A stretch of 45,275 nt of DNA from Bradyrhizobium valentinum (lineage in GTDB: Bacteria > Pseudomonadota > Alphaproteobacteria > Rhizobiales > Xanthobacteraceae), in NCBI RefSeq assembly GCF_001440405.1, contig NZ_LLXX01000126.1, forward strand, positions 24,277-69,551, in the 5' to 3' direction. Below, piece by piece: positions 25,931 through 34,276 of the stretch (positions within the stretch are counted from its first letter, which is position 1; every line of letters starts with the position of its first letter). A program made the position numbers and the translations under genes. The notes below the pieces were generated by a model, which was not told the DNA's origin, searched no databases, and saw nothing but the letters and a program-made list of their open reading frames with translations.

Positions 25931-26118
25931 TACGGCTGCACCGCTACGTTGCAGGTGTCGCAATGGAAATCTGGGGCATGCTGGGTGCTCACGACCGTAA
26001 AGCCGCTGGGGACACCCTGAACGATTGGCGTGTCGGCATCTTCGTCCTGACTAAGGCTGGCCATGCCAGTCTTGCCGCAGGCCGGACACCGTAGACTTTC
26101 GTTCCACTCGTCCTTCAT
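25930..26118 (-). CDS. Small zinc-ribbon-type protein
   Basis: Sixty-two residues with two cysteine pairs, CPACG near the start and CDTC near the end, separated by 40 residues. This is the pattern of a small zinc ribbon. No other domain is present. A hairpin lies at its stop. Relatives are short conserved unknowns; DNA, RNA or protein binding cannot be distinguished. Confidence 0.65.
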   Translation of the reverse strand: MKDEWNESLRCPACGKTGMASLSQDEDADTPIVQGVPSGFTVVSTQHAPDFHCDTCNVAVQP

Positions 26119-26192
26119 CCGAAGGAGTTTACCGGGCCCCAGCTTCGTTCCAATCCAAAACAGGGCAAATGCCTATTTCGGGGAATCGTTGC

Positions 26193-26438
26193 TTATTCCG
26201 GCGCTCGCAACCCGGACGACGATACCCATTCGTCAACGCGGGCAGCGGTCTCGGCCTGCCGCGCCTTTCTCAAAAGCCGTTCCCGCTCTTGACCCTGCGG
26301 CAGTTTCTCGGCCTCCGAGCGCAGGCGCTCGGCTTGCTGTCGAAATCGCTTGGCTTCATCTGCTAGCCGACTAGGAAAGGTCAGTATGTTTTTGAAACGG
26401 GCGTAGTGCGAGCTGCGTAGTGCGAGCTTTGTACGCAC
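26193..26438 (-). CDS. Small charged protein, paralogue of the one at 2.9-3.1 kb
   Basis: Eighty-one residues. From residue 25 it is a helical, Arg/Glu-rich protein (FRQQAERLRSEAEKLPQGQE, RERLLRKARQAETAARVDEW). The C-terminal 37 residues align with the protein at 2891-3106. Start uncertain. Unlike its paralogue it is not next to a kinase gene. Confidence 0.6.
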   Translation of the reverse strand: MRTKLALRSSHYARFKNILTFPSRLADEAKRFRQQAERLRSEAEKLPQGQERERLLRKARQAETAARVDEWVSSSGLRAPE

Positions 26439-26534
26439 TTTAGGATGAATTAGGAGAGTTGCTTAGACGGCATGTGAGACGACGGAGTGCTTCTGGGCAA
26501 TCGTCATCGAGATACAAATTCAACCGGTCTAACT

Positions 26535-26768
26535 TCAGAGCCCAGCTGGACTCTCTTCGTCCCAATTTCGGCAATCGCCTTCGATCGTATTCGGACCAAT
26601 GGCCATCGGACCCAGACCCACTGTTTGAAAACGAGAAGCAGTTTCACGATGCGTAAGGACTCTCCAGCGTTCCGCTTCGCCAAGCCACTTCCAACTGTGT
26701 TGAGCATCAAGCGCGGCTCGGCGCCGGCACAATAATTCCATATCACGACAGCCTGCTAGGTCTTTCAT
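26535..26768 (-). CDS. Small conserved protein (77 residues)
   Basis: ATG 26768 has AAGGAG at good spacing. The first 40 residues, MKDLAGCRDMELLCRRRAAL and HSWKWLGEAERWR, match a short Bradyrhizobium protein family I recall, in which the same segment HSWKWLGEAERW is conserved. Function unknown. The last 25 residues are more variable. Confidence 0.65.
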   Translation of the reverse strand: MKDLAGCRDMELLCRRRAALDAQHSWKWLGEAERWRVLTHRETASRFQTVGLGPMAIGPNTIEGDCRNWDEESPAGL

Positions 26769-26922
26769 GAGCAGCTCCTTAGACTTGCTTGTCCGCACTC
26801 TACGCCGCTCGCGCGACGTGCCACATTAAATCGGTGTGACCCATTCGAGTTGGCATTGCGTTTCCTGGATGAAGCGACAGTGCGCCTGACAGATGTTTCG
26901 CGCGGTTGGAGTTGATGGCCGT

Positions 26923-27042
26923 ACCTTCAACAATTTCGGCGGCGTCGCCATCACCAACGTCCACAACAAGACCGTGATCAACAACACGACGATCACGCGG
27001 GTGAGCTTCAACGGCGGCACCGGCGGATGTTGTGCGACGTAA
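26923..27042 (+). pseudogene. Fragment of an Asn/Val-rich surface-type protein
   Basis: One frame reads FNNFGGVAITNVHNKTVINN then TTITRVSFNGGTGG, the core of a repetitive Asn-rich protein found in rhizobia, and stops soon after. No start is present upstream and both flanks are missing. It lies directly before a copy of the 100-base repeat. Confidence 0.55.
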
Positions 27043-27078
27043 CAGCGACCGTTCGTCAAAAGGCGCGACTTCCGGTAT

Positions 27079-27174
27079 GGGTCATTCACGTCGGTTGGAC
27101 CGGACCACGGCGACTTCCGGTCTACGCCGGTGAACGGACGTTCTCAGGATAGGCGGGCATGTCTCAAAGGTGCC
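27079..27174 (+). repeat. Copy of the 100-base intergenic repeat
   Basis: A full copy. A partial duplicate (GCGACTTCCGGTAT at 27064-27077) touches its left end, and its right end cuts into an SDR-type gene. Confidence 0.85.
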
Positions 27175-27247
27175 ACAACGGAGTTACTGGAGCGTAGAAA
27201 ACGGACGATCCAATAAGGCCCGTGCCGCCAACGAGAAGGATATGCAT
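27164..27247 (-). pseudogene. 5' stub of an NAD(P)-binding (SDR/epimerase-type) gene
   Basis: Starts at ATG 27247 and reads MHILLVGGTGLIGSSVFYAP, the nucleotide-binding start of an extended or atypical SDR, with the GGTGLIG motif. After about 24 residues it runs into the 100-base repeat and stops. AAGGATT precedes the ATG, which is only four bases from the stop of the membrane protein gene, so an operon was cut by the repeat. Confidence 0.65.
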
Positions 27248-27251
27248 TGAA

Positions 27252-27809
27252 CTAATCCTTCGCTTGCCGGGCGCGATATCGCAGACCGCGAACCAGCTCC
27301 TCAAAGTACGGCAAGACCTCGAGCAGCGCGGTCAAGGCCAGCATCGTGACAATGTACGTCAGGGGTAGCGGCGATTGCTTCAGCCTGAAGGCAAAGTCAG
27401 GTGTTCCGTAGCCGAACAATGCCGCAAATGCTGGCCAGTGAAGCGCGATGACGAGCAGCAATCCCGTCAGCGGCAGCATTTCGAGAACGCTGTGCACGTG
27501 CTGCTCGGTCGGCGAAACCTCACGCCTCGACGACGCGTAGCGGACGTCCCAGATGGCTGTGGCTTCGTGGAAAACCAGAAACACCATCATCAACAAAATC
27601 ACGCCCGAAGTGATTTCGAGGAACAGCGCGGCCAGGACCGGAACGGCCATCTCGGCAAACTGGGCAAGGTGCAGAACGGACTCTTTCCAGCCGCTGGTTT
27701 TTTCGATGTGACTGGCGCGATGGCAGAGGTAGTCGGCAAAGCCGGCGGCCAGCCACAGCGGCAGGACGAAATACATCAGCATCCCACGCAGGACCTCATC
27801 GGGCCCCAT
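27252..27809 (-). CDS. Integral membrane protein with His-rich loops
   Basis: 185 residues, four to five membrane spans: LMYFVLPLWLAAGF, then VPVLAALFLEITSGVILLMM, LTGLLLVIALHWPAF and YIVTMLALTALLEVL. Loops hold CHRASHIE, FHEAT and TEQHVHS, so several histidines could bind metal, somewhat like diiron membrane enzymes, but no named family is recognised. ATG 27809 is chosen because GGAGATCTGAG precedes it. A near-consensus EcfG-type promoter lies 33 bases upstream. The gene was followed by an SDR gene, now truncated. Confidence 0.7.
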   Translation of the reverse strand: MGPDEVLRGMLMYFVLPLWLAAGFADYLCHRASHIEKTSGWKESVLHLAQFAEMAVPVLAALFLEITSGVILLMMVFLVFHEATAIWDVRYASSRREVSPTEQHVHSVLEMLPLTGLLLVIALHWPAFAALFGYGTPDFAFRLKQSPLPLTYIVTMLALTALLEVLPYFEELVRGLRYRARQAKD

Positions 27810-27841
27810 CTCAGATCTCCATGGCGAACGTGCTGCCCGAT

Positions 27842-27866
27842 AAAGCGAGATCGACCCAATCGTTCC
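27842..27866 (-). promoter_or_regulatory. Near-consensus EcfG-type promoter
   Basis: Minus strand: GGAAC, 16 bases, CTTT. The -10 element differs from CGTT at one position. It lies 33 bases before the membrane protein gene. Confidence 0.35.
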
Positions 27867-28022
27867 TAGCGGCGGAACCGACGGGCTTTGCTGCAACCCG
27901 CCGTTGTCGCAAGCGTCTGACACAAGCATTTCGGCGCGATCAAATGGCGTGGAACATCTGGAAGCGCGTTGTGGTTGTGGTGGAAATCGAATTGACGTTA
28001 GGTCACCAATGAAACCACGCAA

Positions 28023-28478
28023 TTGCTGGCTTCCACTCTCATCACAGGCAGCGTAGCCAGCGTCGTTTCGACAGTCACGCTGGCCGCCCTGGCAAAAATG
28101 GAAGGGAAGCCTGCCGCGCAACCGTTGAACTCGACCAGCCATTGGCTTCACGGTGATAATGGAGCGCGTGTTGGCGGGGTCGACGCTGCACATACCGGGA
28201 TAGGGCTCGCCACCCATCATGCATCAGCCCTGTTTTGGGCGCTCCCTTTTGAGACTTGTCTGGCGGTTCGTCCACCTCAATCATCAATCGAACTACTGCG
28301 AGACGCCGCCGTCATGTCGGCGATCGCAGCGGTCGTCGACTATGGAATCACCCCTAAGCGGCTTACGCCGGGATGGGAACTGACGTTATCCAGGCAATCG
28401 ATGGCAGGAGCTTTTGCGGGCTTGGCACTGGGGCTCGCTGCGGGGGCCTATGTATCGCGATGGGTGCGTCAGAACTGA
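28023..28478 (+). CDS. Unknown membrane protein, start uncertain
   Basis: About 151 residues with two or three hydrophobic segments (LITGSVASVVSTVTLAAL, MSAIAAVVDYGIT, GAFAGLALGLAAGAYVS). I recall similar proteins in Bradyrhizobium (with STSHWLHGD and DYGITPKR conserved). The only start in frame is TTG 28023 without a ribosome binding site, while seven in-frame codons upstream (NETTQ before LLAS) also look native, so the original start codon may have been lost. Confidence 0.5.
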   Translation: MLASTLITGSVASVVSTVTLAALAKMEGKPAAQPLNSTSHWLHGDNGARVGGVDAAHTGIGLATHHASALFWALPFETCLAVRPPQSSIELLRDAAVMSAIAAVVDYGITPKRLTPGWELTLSRQSMAGAFAGLALGLAAGAYVSRWVRQN

Positions 28479-28602
28479 CGCGCTGCGACGATGCATTAGG
28501 TGCTTAGGCATCTTTCGCAATGACTTGGATCATCGAGACAGCGCCGTCGACCGCGCCGCTAAGGTGCAAACAAACCGCTGGAGATCCTCCAGCGCGTCGC
28601 TT

Positions 28603-28761
28603 CTATTTGCGTTCTGCGATCTGTTTCTTCAGTTCGTCGATAAACTGCTGGGCGCTCTCCTGGGTTAGCAGCTCGCCGGATTTGTCCGGCACGTCCGCCT
28701 TCAGGCAGAGCGTCTTGAGCTCATCGCGTTGGGCTTCGGTCATCATCGGCTCTTCCGGCAT
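28603..28761 (-). CDS. DUF3072-like small protein
   Basis: 52 residues: MPEEPMMTEAQRDELKTLCL, then a KADVPDKSGE turn and LTQESAQQFIDELKKQIAE. The MTEAQ start and helix-turn-helix-like pattern resemble DUF3072. AGGAG stands eight bases before ATG 28761. Function unknown. It is just downstream of the FAD/Rieske gene's stop, on the same strand. Confidence 0.65.
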   Translation of the reverse strand: MPEEPMMTEAQRDELKTLCLKADVPDKSGELLTQESAQQFIDELKKQIAERK

Positions 28762-28835
28762 TGTTCCACTCCTGCCTTTCGCTCATTTCATCGATTAGCT
28801 TTGATGCTTCGGCCTTCGCTGCATGTCCGGCTACC

Positions 28836-30341
28836 TTACTCCTGGACGCGGACAAGCGGGCCAATGGCCGGGGCGTTGATGGGTTGTCCTTTCACATCGA
28901 AGATTGAGCCGTGGCAAGGGCAGTCCCAGCAAGTCTCAAAACTGTTCCAGTGCAAATGGCAGCCGACATGGGTGCAACTCGCCGAATTCAAATGCAGCGC
29001 TCCCTCCTTGTCGCGATAGGCGGCAATCTTCTCAAGGCCGCGCCGGATGACGGCGCCGTCGCCGCGCGTCAGCTCTTCGAGTGAAGTGAGTTCGCCTGGG
29101 GCCACATACTCAGCAAAGCTTTTGAGCGCCGTCACATTCTCGGCCATGAAATTCTTCGCGGCCTTTAGCGGAACACGACCCGGCGCGTAGATTGTCTTCC
29201 ATGGATGGTCTTCGCCCGAGATCAGGCCAGCATTCAGCATCGCGCCAGCAACGCCGTGCGTGAGGCCTTGTCCGGAATCGCCCATCGCGACATAGACATT
29301 TGTGCCCCCGGGGTCGCGGCCAATGAAGCCGGAGTAATCGATGGTGTCGAGCACTTGCCCTGACCAGCGATGCGTTTCTTTGCCAAGGCCGGAGATCAAG
29401 CCGCGCGCCCATGCTTCAAGCTTTCTGAACCGATCCTCCGCGTCGTCGGCTTCTCCGCTTTTGTGGTCCTCACCACCGACAAGAACGTAATCGGTATTTG
29501 CCTGGCCAGGCTGCAGGCGGACATAATGGTAGGGATCTTCAGTATCCCAGTAGAGGGCGTCGGGCAGAGCGCCGCGCTCGATCTCAAACGTGATCACATA
29601 TGTCCGGTATGGCGCCGTCTTGGTGTGAATGGCGAACCGGTCAGAGATGGACGAGTTGGTCGCGACGACCGCATGCCGGGCGCGAATGACGCCGCGCGCT
29701 GTTTTCGCGGTCACAATGCCATTCTCTTCAGTCACTTCCTCAACCGGGCTGTCACGGTAGAAAGTCACGCCGTTTTCGCGGCAAGCCTTCGCGACGCCGG
29801 CAAGATACTTGAGCGGATGAAAGGTTGCCTGCTTGGGACAGCGTAGGACGTGACGATTCTCGCAGCCGTTGAAGGGCACGCCCATGAGCCTGTGGACCGG
29901 CGCGCCGACACCGCGGACTGCCTCCAGCTCTTCATCGATGATGCCTGCCGGCATACCTTGACCTTGAAAGAGGTAACCGTCGAGGCGGCGGAAGTCACAA
30001 TCGATTTTCTCTTTCTTCTGGATTTCTTCAATGCGATCGACGGCAGCCGCCTGGCTGTCGCAAAAAAGCGTCGTCGCCTCCTTGCCCCTGATCTTCGTCA
30101 TCTCGCTGACGAGATCATCGCACAAGGGAGCAAGATGAGCTGAGGTCCTCGAAGTCATGCCTCCGCAGATGCGTCCGCGATCGATGACAAAAACGGATTT
30201 ACCTCGCTTGCAGAGCTCATACGCGGTCGAAATCCCGGCAATGCCAGAGCCGATGACGACGACGTCGCATTCCCGGACGCCGTCCAGAACTCCCGCGTCC
30301 GGGGCAATGTCAATATCCATCCAGAGTGATGTGCTAGCCAT
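28836..30341 (-). CDS. FAD-dependent oxidoreductase with C-terminal Rieske domain
   Basis: 501 residues. The N-terminal DAO-type FAD domain has the dinucleotide motif VVVIGSGIAGISTAYEL and RTSAHLAPLCDDL. The last 90 residues form a Rieske [2Fe-2S] domain with ligands in CTHVGCH and CPCHGSIFD. Such fusions are thought to pass electrons between the cluster and the flavin; the substrate is unknown, and related proteins are annotated only as oxidoreductases. ATG 30341 has GGGAGGA upstream, and is preferred to one at 30356. An exact EcfG-type promoter lies 25 bases before the start, placing it in the general stress response. Confidence 0.88.
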   Translation of the reverse strand: MASTSLWMDIDIAPDAGVLDGVRECDVVVIGSGIAGISTAYELCKRGKSVFVIDRGRICGGMTSRTSAHLAPLCDDLVSEMTKIRGKEATTLFCDSQAAAVDRIEEIQKKEKIDCDFRRLDGYLFQGQGMPAGIIDEELEAVRGVGAPVHRLMGVPFNGCENRHVLRCPKQATFHPLKYLAGVAKACRENGVTFYRDSPVEEVTEENGIVTAKTARGVIRARHAVVATNSSISDRFAIHTKTAPYRTYVITFEIERGALPDALYWDTEDPYHYVRLQPGQANTDYVLVGGEDHKSGEADDAEDRFRKLEAWARGLISGLGKETHRWSGQVLDTIDYSGFIGRDPGGTNVYVAMGDSGQGLTHGVAGAMLNAGLISGEDHPWKTIYAPGRVPLKAAKNFMAENVTALKSFAEYVAPGELTSLEELTRGDGAVIRRGLEKIAAYRDKEGALHLNSASCTHVGCHLHWNSFETCWDCPCHGSIFDVKGQPINAPAIGPLVRVQE

Positions 30342-30365
30342 GAAACGTCCTCCCAAACACTTGAG

Positions 30366-30391
30366 AACGCTTACGTTACTGGCAAGGTTCC
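30366..30391 (-). promoter_or_regulatory. EcfG-type promoter of the FAD/Rieske gene
   Basis: Minus strand: GGAAC, 17 bases, CGTT. Exact consensus, 25 bases from the ATG. Confidence 0.75.
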
Positions 30392-30551
30392 TACGTCTGG
30401 CCTTACGCGGCCAACGATTTACGGCCTAGCTAGCCTACGGATCGGACGCTTACTGAGGTGTCCGCAAGGCCCAAACCTGTCACCGTTATCCCAGGACACG
30501 TATGCTGCATTTACCAGCTGATGTGACCCGTCCGATGGCCCGAACGATGTA

Positions 30552-30779
30552 GTGCTGCTCTCCGAAGCCGTTGCCGCGCTTCGTGAGTTGGTCGCACGCG
30601 CGCGAGACGCCAACGATCGGTCGTTCGACGACGGCCATTCGGTTGATGCCTGGAAAAGCGATGAACTCGGTGCCGCGATAGAACGTGCCGAAGCGGTGAT
30701 CGCGAAGGCGGAAGCCGCCATTGCTGAGCTACAGAGTAGGAGCTCCCCGAGTCGGCGCATTGCCACCCGAGACAGCTAG
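30552..30779 (+). CDS. Possible small coiled-coil protein
   Basis: 75 residues with heptad-like Ala/Glu pattern (ELGAAIERAEAVIAKAEAAI). Composition is good, but the start is GTG without a ribosome binding site and no relative is recognised. Confidence 0.35.
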   Translation: MLLSEAVAALRELVARARDANDRSFDDGHSVDAWKSDELGAAIERAEAVIAKAEAAIAELQSRSSPSRRIATRDS

Positions 30780-30984
30780 GGTCGTCAAGACCCGACGTCA
30801 TGTGCAGCCTCCGGACGCATACTTTCCAATCAAGGCACTTCCCCTAACTCGATGAATTTGACGGCAACTCAATATCCCTTCCAACAAATCGAACGTTGTC
30901 GACGGCTCGACGCACGCTACGGTTAGGGGGCTCCCTACGGAATTTGAGATAGCACTGAAAGCGGATGGGGATTGCAACGGTGAG

Positions 30985-32202
30985 TTAGGGAGATCGTGAA
31001 TTTCCAAGGGTTTGGAACAGCGTTTGTCGCCACCAATGGCTTTCGATCTGATCGAGCACGGCGAGATCGAGCATCGGCCGCAAGGTGCTGCCTTTCGGCA
31101 GCACAATCGCATAGCTCTCGCTGCTGAAGCTGGTGTCGACAACACGAACCGAGGCTGGGAAATCCTTCCGAACGATCCAGGTCAGAAGCGGCTTATCATG
31201 GACGAAGGCATCGATCGCGCCGCGGCTCAATGCAGATAGACCGCTTTGAAGGTCTGGAAATGCTCGAAAGGGAAGCTGCTCACGACTTAGGTAGTCGGTC
31301 GTCGCAGAGTTCCCGACGGCGCCGACGCGCACGGATCGCAGGTCGTTGAAGCCGTGAACCGCGCCTTCGAGCCCTCGGCGCGTGAGGGTGGAGGTGATAC
31401 CTGCAGTGAATACTGCTATGGCGATGACGGAAGCGATCATCCACCCGGTTGCGACGATTCGCCCTGGAAGAGTTGCTGGCGCATTCTGAGCGGCTCCTGC
31501 CTGTGTCATGGCAATTGTCGACCACCAGAAGCTGGAGCCGAGCCCCTTGGCTCCTCCCCCGAAGTGTTCCGTTTTCCGGCGTTCCAGCAGCCAAATGAGG
31601 AAGCCGACCGCCATCGCAAAACAAAGCAATACTACGACAGCCTGGAAGAAGCCGAAGGAAAGAAGTGCCCGCCCTATCGATACCCACGCGCTTTCATTGA
31701 TCGGCACCGCAATCCCGATTCCGGTGTTGTAGAAGGGTTGAGTAAAATCGACGCTGCGTGCGCGTCCAGCGGTTACAGTTACCGCTCCGACACCGGCGTC
31801 GAGGGTGCCCTTCGCGACGTCATCCAGCAGATCCTGCACGTTCTGGTTCTCGACCAAGCGAAAGCGCAGATGCGCTCCAGCAGCGATCTTTCTCCAGAGT
31901 TCGATGCTGATACCGCCCCAGCTCCCATCCGGCTGCTTCATCGCGAAGGGCGGGGCTTCCTTGGTCGCAACTACCAATTCTCTGTCAGGGACTGTGCCTT
32001 GGGCTCGACCTGCGCTGCAGCCGAGTGCAAGCACCGCCAGCGACACAAGGGATAGTAGGAGCGGTCGAAGTGCCGAAAAGGCTGTTTCACCTTGAGAGGC
32101 CCGATCTCGCTGCTCTAAACGGCTAAGGGCTTCCGGCGTGAAATCCTGCCCGTCAGATGCGCCGCGGTGGGGAACTGCCGGAGGTTGCTCGAACGAACTC
32201 AT
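30985..32202 (-). CDS. Glutamate-receptor-like ligand-gated channel protein (GluR0 type)
   Basis: 405 residues in the order of prokaryotic ionotropic glutamate receptors: signal sequence at about 45-68 after an unusually long N-terminal lead; first ligand-binding lobe at 75-170 (LVVATKEAPPFAMKQPDGSW, VDFTQPFYNTGIGIAV); membrane span 1 at 180-205; pore-loop region at 215-235 (GLGSSFWWSTIAMTQAG); span 2 at 243-268; second lobe to the end. The potassium-type filter TVGYGD of GluR0 is not present; the loop instead continues TQAGAAQNAPATLP. It may be a channel of other selectivity or a membrane-tethered binding protein. Ligand unknown. It is a single-gene unit. Confidence 0.75.
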   Translation of the reverse strand: MSSFEQPPAVPHRGASDGQDFTPEALSRLEQRDRASQGETAFSALRPLLLSLVSLAVLALGCSAGRAQGTVPDRELVVATKEAPPFAMKQPDGSWGGISIELWRKIAAGAHLRFRLVENQNVQDLLDDVAKGTLDAGVGAVTVTAGRARSVDFTQPFYNTGIGIAVPINESAWVSIGRALLSFGFFQAVVVLLCFAMAVGFLIWLLERRKTEHFGGGAKGLGSSFWWSTIAMTQAGAAQNAPATLPGRIVATGWMIASVIAIAVFTAGITSTLTRRGLEGAVHGFNDLRSVRVGAVGNSATTDYLSREQLPFRAFPDLQSGLSALSRGAIDAFVHDKPLLTWIVRKDFPASVRVVDTSFSSESYAIVLPKGSTLRPMLDLAVLDQIESHWWRQTLFQTLGNSRSP

Positions 32203-32451
32203 AGGGACCTTGATACGTATTGAAATCGGTCGACCGAAGCATTGCTATTTGGCGGCATTTCGTCATCAGGCGGGCGCCGACCAGCTCGGCCCGATGCGGA
32301 ACCGACGTGCCGGAACGAGGTCAAGCTTTCGAGAAGCGGTGACGTAGTGAAGATCGGTTTCAACGTTCGCTCAACCCGCTCCTCCGCCGCAGGCGCCCTT
32401 CCTCGCGACCACCTGCAAGCACGCGACAATGCTGGAAGGACACGATAGTCA

Positions 32452-33458
32452 TTGCGTAACCTCACTCCTGATCGAGGGCGCCAAGAGACATGGAAAGTGG
32501 CACCACAACGAAGAACGACCTCGGAACTCGACACTGAAACCGTTCAGCGGCTCGTCCAAAGCCTTGATCGTTCCCTGGTCGCCAGCGGTTTCAGCCCGCT
32601 TGAGGGCGGCAGTACAGAAGTTTACAGGATCGATCTCGTGGGCTCCGATCGCAACCCGCTGGTCCTCAAGATTTATCCGGACGAGCCCGAATGGAGACCG
32701 TCGAAGGAGATCCTCGTGGCAGGCTGGCTGAAGGGGCTGACGCCGCCCGTCCCTAAGTGGCTGCGGGTCGACGAGTCGCGCACTGTCCTGCCGCTGCGCT
32801 TCGCACTGTTGACGCTATTGCCTGGCCGCTCGCTCCGCCACTGGATGGCCGAGCCAGGTATCGACCAGGCCTATCGCCAAATGGGTGAGCTTCTCAGGCG
32901 CATTCACTCGGTGCCAATGCCCGCATATGGCTACGTGCTCGGCCACGGGATCGATAAGCCGAGATCCACGAACGCGGACTATATGACAGCGGCGTTCGAA
33001 GACGTGTTTCGGCGTTTCCGCGATCTTGGCGGCGACGCCGATCTCGGGCGCCACTGCAGCACTTGGCCGAAGGAAGCGTCGATCTCCTGGCCGAAAGCGA
33101 CGGTCCCGTACTCTGCCACGACGACTTCCATTAGGGCAATGTGCTCGCGTCGCATGGCGGCGTCGGCGGCCTTCAGCTAAGTGGGGTCATCGATTTCGGA
33201 AACGCACGCGCAGCGGACAAACTCTTCGACTTGGCCAAGGCCCTGTTCTGTTCTTCGCACGAAGACCCGCGCAGCCATCGGCCCATCCTTGAAGGCTACT
33301 GCCAGGTCGATCACCCGGATACCGAGCGGGTGCTTTGGCTCTACACCCTTTTCCATCGGATCAGCATGTGGTGCTGGCTCACGAAGCTGGGCGCAGATGC
33401 GACGGCTGAGGATGGCCTTGGTGGACTTGTGCGAGATCTGCGCGAGATGGCCAGCTAG
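32452..33458 (+). pseudogene. Aminoglycoside-phosphotransferase-fold kinase, broken
   Basis: A kinase of the APH fold of about 320 residues. The N-lobe reads LEGGSTEVYRIDLVGSDRNP and LVLKIYPDEPEW (ATP-binding Lys). After about 33045 the frame changes; the catalytic region continues in another frame as GPVLCHDDFH, where a TAG replaces the next codon (relatives have Gln before GN), and then VIDFGNARAADKLFDLAKAL provides the metal-binding Asp. Both lesions fall in or before the catalytic loop, so it cannot be active. Start unclear: the open frame begins at TTG 32452. Confidence 0.75.
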
Positions 33459-33576
33459 GGTTGGAGCGAGCCGATTGACCGCGCCCAGGTCGGTCGCAAC
33501 GCGGCTGAGCTCGGAGCCGCGCCTGACAGCGGACCGTTCGAAGGTCGGCTTCGGGGCAAAAAGCGCCGTTTCGGGA

Positions 33577-33650
33577 GTCGGCCGGACACTTCCGGTCTGC
33601 CCCACTAACCGGACATATTCAGTTTCAGTTGGCATGTCTCAAACGTGCCA
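33577..33650 (+). repeat. Diverged copy of the 100-base intergenic repeat
   Basis: CACTTCCGGTCTGCCCC in the middle and GGCATGTCTCAAACGTGCCA at the end. Shorter on the left than the other copies. The neighbouring 150 bases hold no gene. Confidence 0.7.
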
Positions 33651-33754
33651 GAAGGCGACATTCGCCATAGAACATCGAGACTGGAGGCTTGTTGGAATCG
33701 ATGTCGGCGACGACAGATTAGTGGGTAGCGGTGCGAAAATGTTCTCGGAAATTA

Positions 33755-33779
33755 GGAACGAGGCCGTAGCGGCCGAGTT
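33755..33779 (+). promoter_or_regulatory. Near-consensus EcfG-type promoter before the PRC-barrel gene
   Basis: GGAAC, 16 bases, AGTT. One mismatch in the -10 element; 33 bases before ATG 33813. Confidence 0.5.
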
Positions 33780-33812
33780 AAGGCGACAAACTCACTATTG
33801 AGGGAGGAAGCC

Positions 33813-34196
33813 ATGGCCCGTGCGACAGCCCATCCGGATCATCAATGCATCTCAAGCGAAGACATTCATGGAACCGAGGTTTATGGGGTCGGTGGAAAGA
33901 ATATCGGTGAGATTGATCACCTCATTATCGACAAGGTGTCAGGTCGCGTGGCCTATGCCGTCATGAGCTTTGGCGGATTTGTTGGGTTAGGCCACAGCCA
34001 TTATCCCATACCCTGGGGCGCTCTGACATTTGACACGTCGCTTGGTGGTTTTCGAACAAACATCACCGAGCAACAGTTGAGGGACGCGCCTGAGTTCAGT
34101 GATGACTCGTGGCAGGATCGAGACTGGGAAACGCGCACCCACCAGTACTACGGGACACCTACGTACTGGGAGTCGCGAGGTGGCCAAATACGCTAG
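33813..34196 (+). CDS. PRC-barrel-domain protein
   Basis: 127 residues; ATG 33813 is chosen over an in-frame start at 33798 because GAGGAA precedes it. A PRC-barrel spans about 15-75: SSEDIHGTEVYGVGGKNIGE, then IDKVSGRVAYAVMSFGGFVG and YPIPWGALTFD. The C-terminal 40 residues are Trp/Tyr-rich. PRC-barrels occur in photosynthetic reaction centres and RimM, and as stand-alone stress proteins in rhizobia. The near-consensus EcfG promoter and the strong terminator after it make a complete single-gene unit. Confidence 0.85.
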   Translation: MARATAHPDHQCISSEDIHGTEVYGVGGKNIGEIDHLIIDKVSGRVAYAVMSFGGFVGLGHSHYPIPWGALTFDTSLGGFRTNITEQQLRDAPEFSDDSWQDRDWETRTHQYYGTPTYWESRGGQIR

Positions 34197-34241
34197 GCAG
34201 CGCATCTGAACTGGCGGCTGGAGCCAGCCGGCCCATCAAAA

Positions 34242-34276
34242 GGCCCGCAGTGCTGAAAACACTGCGGGCCTTTTTT
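34242..34276 (+). terminator. Strong rho-independent terminator after the PRC-barrel gene
   Basis: GGCCCGCAGTG, loop CTGAAAA, CACTGCGGGCC, then six T. An 11-bp perfect stem. Confidence 0.9.

Noticed and set aside
31354..32055. Plus-strand frame of 233 residues
   Set aside because: Antisense to the glutamate-receptor-like gene, which has full domain structure.
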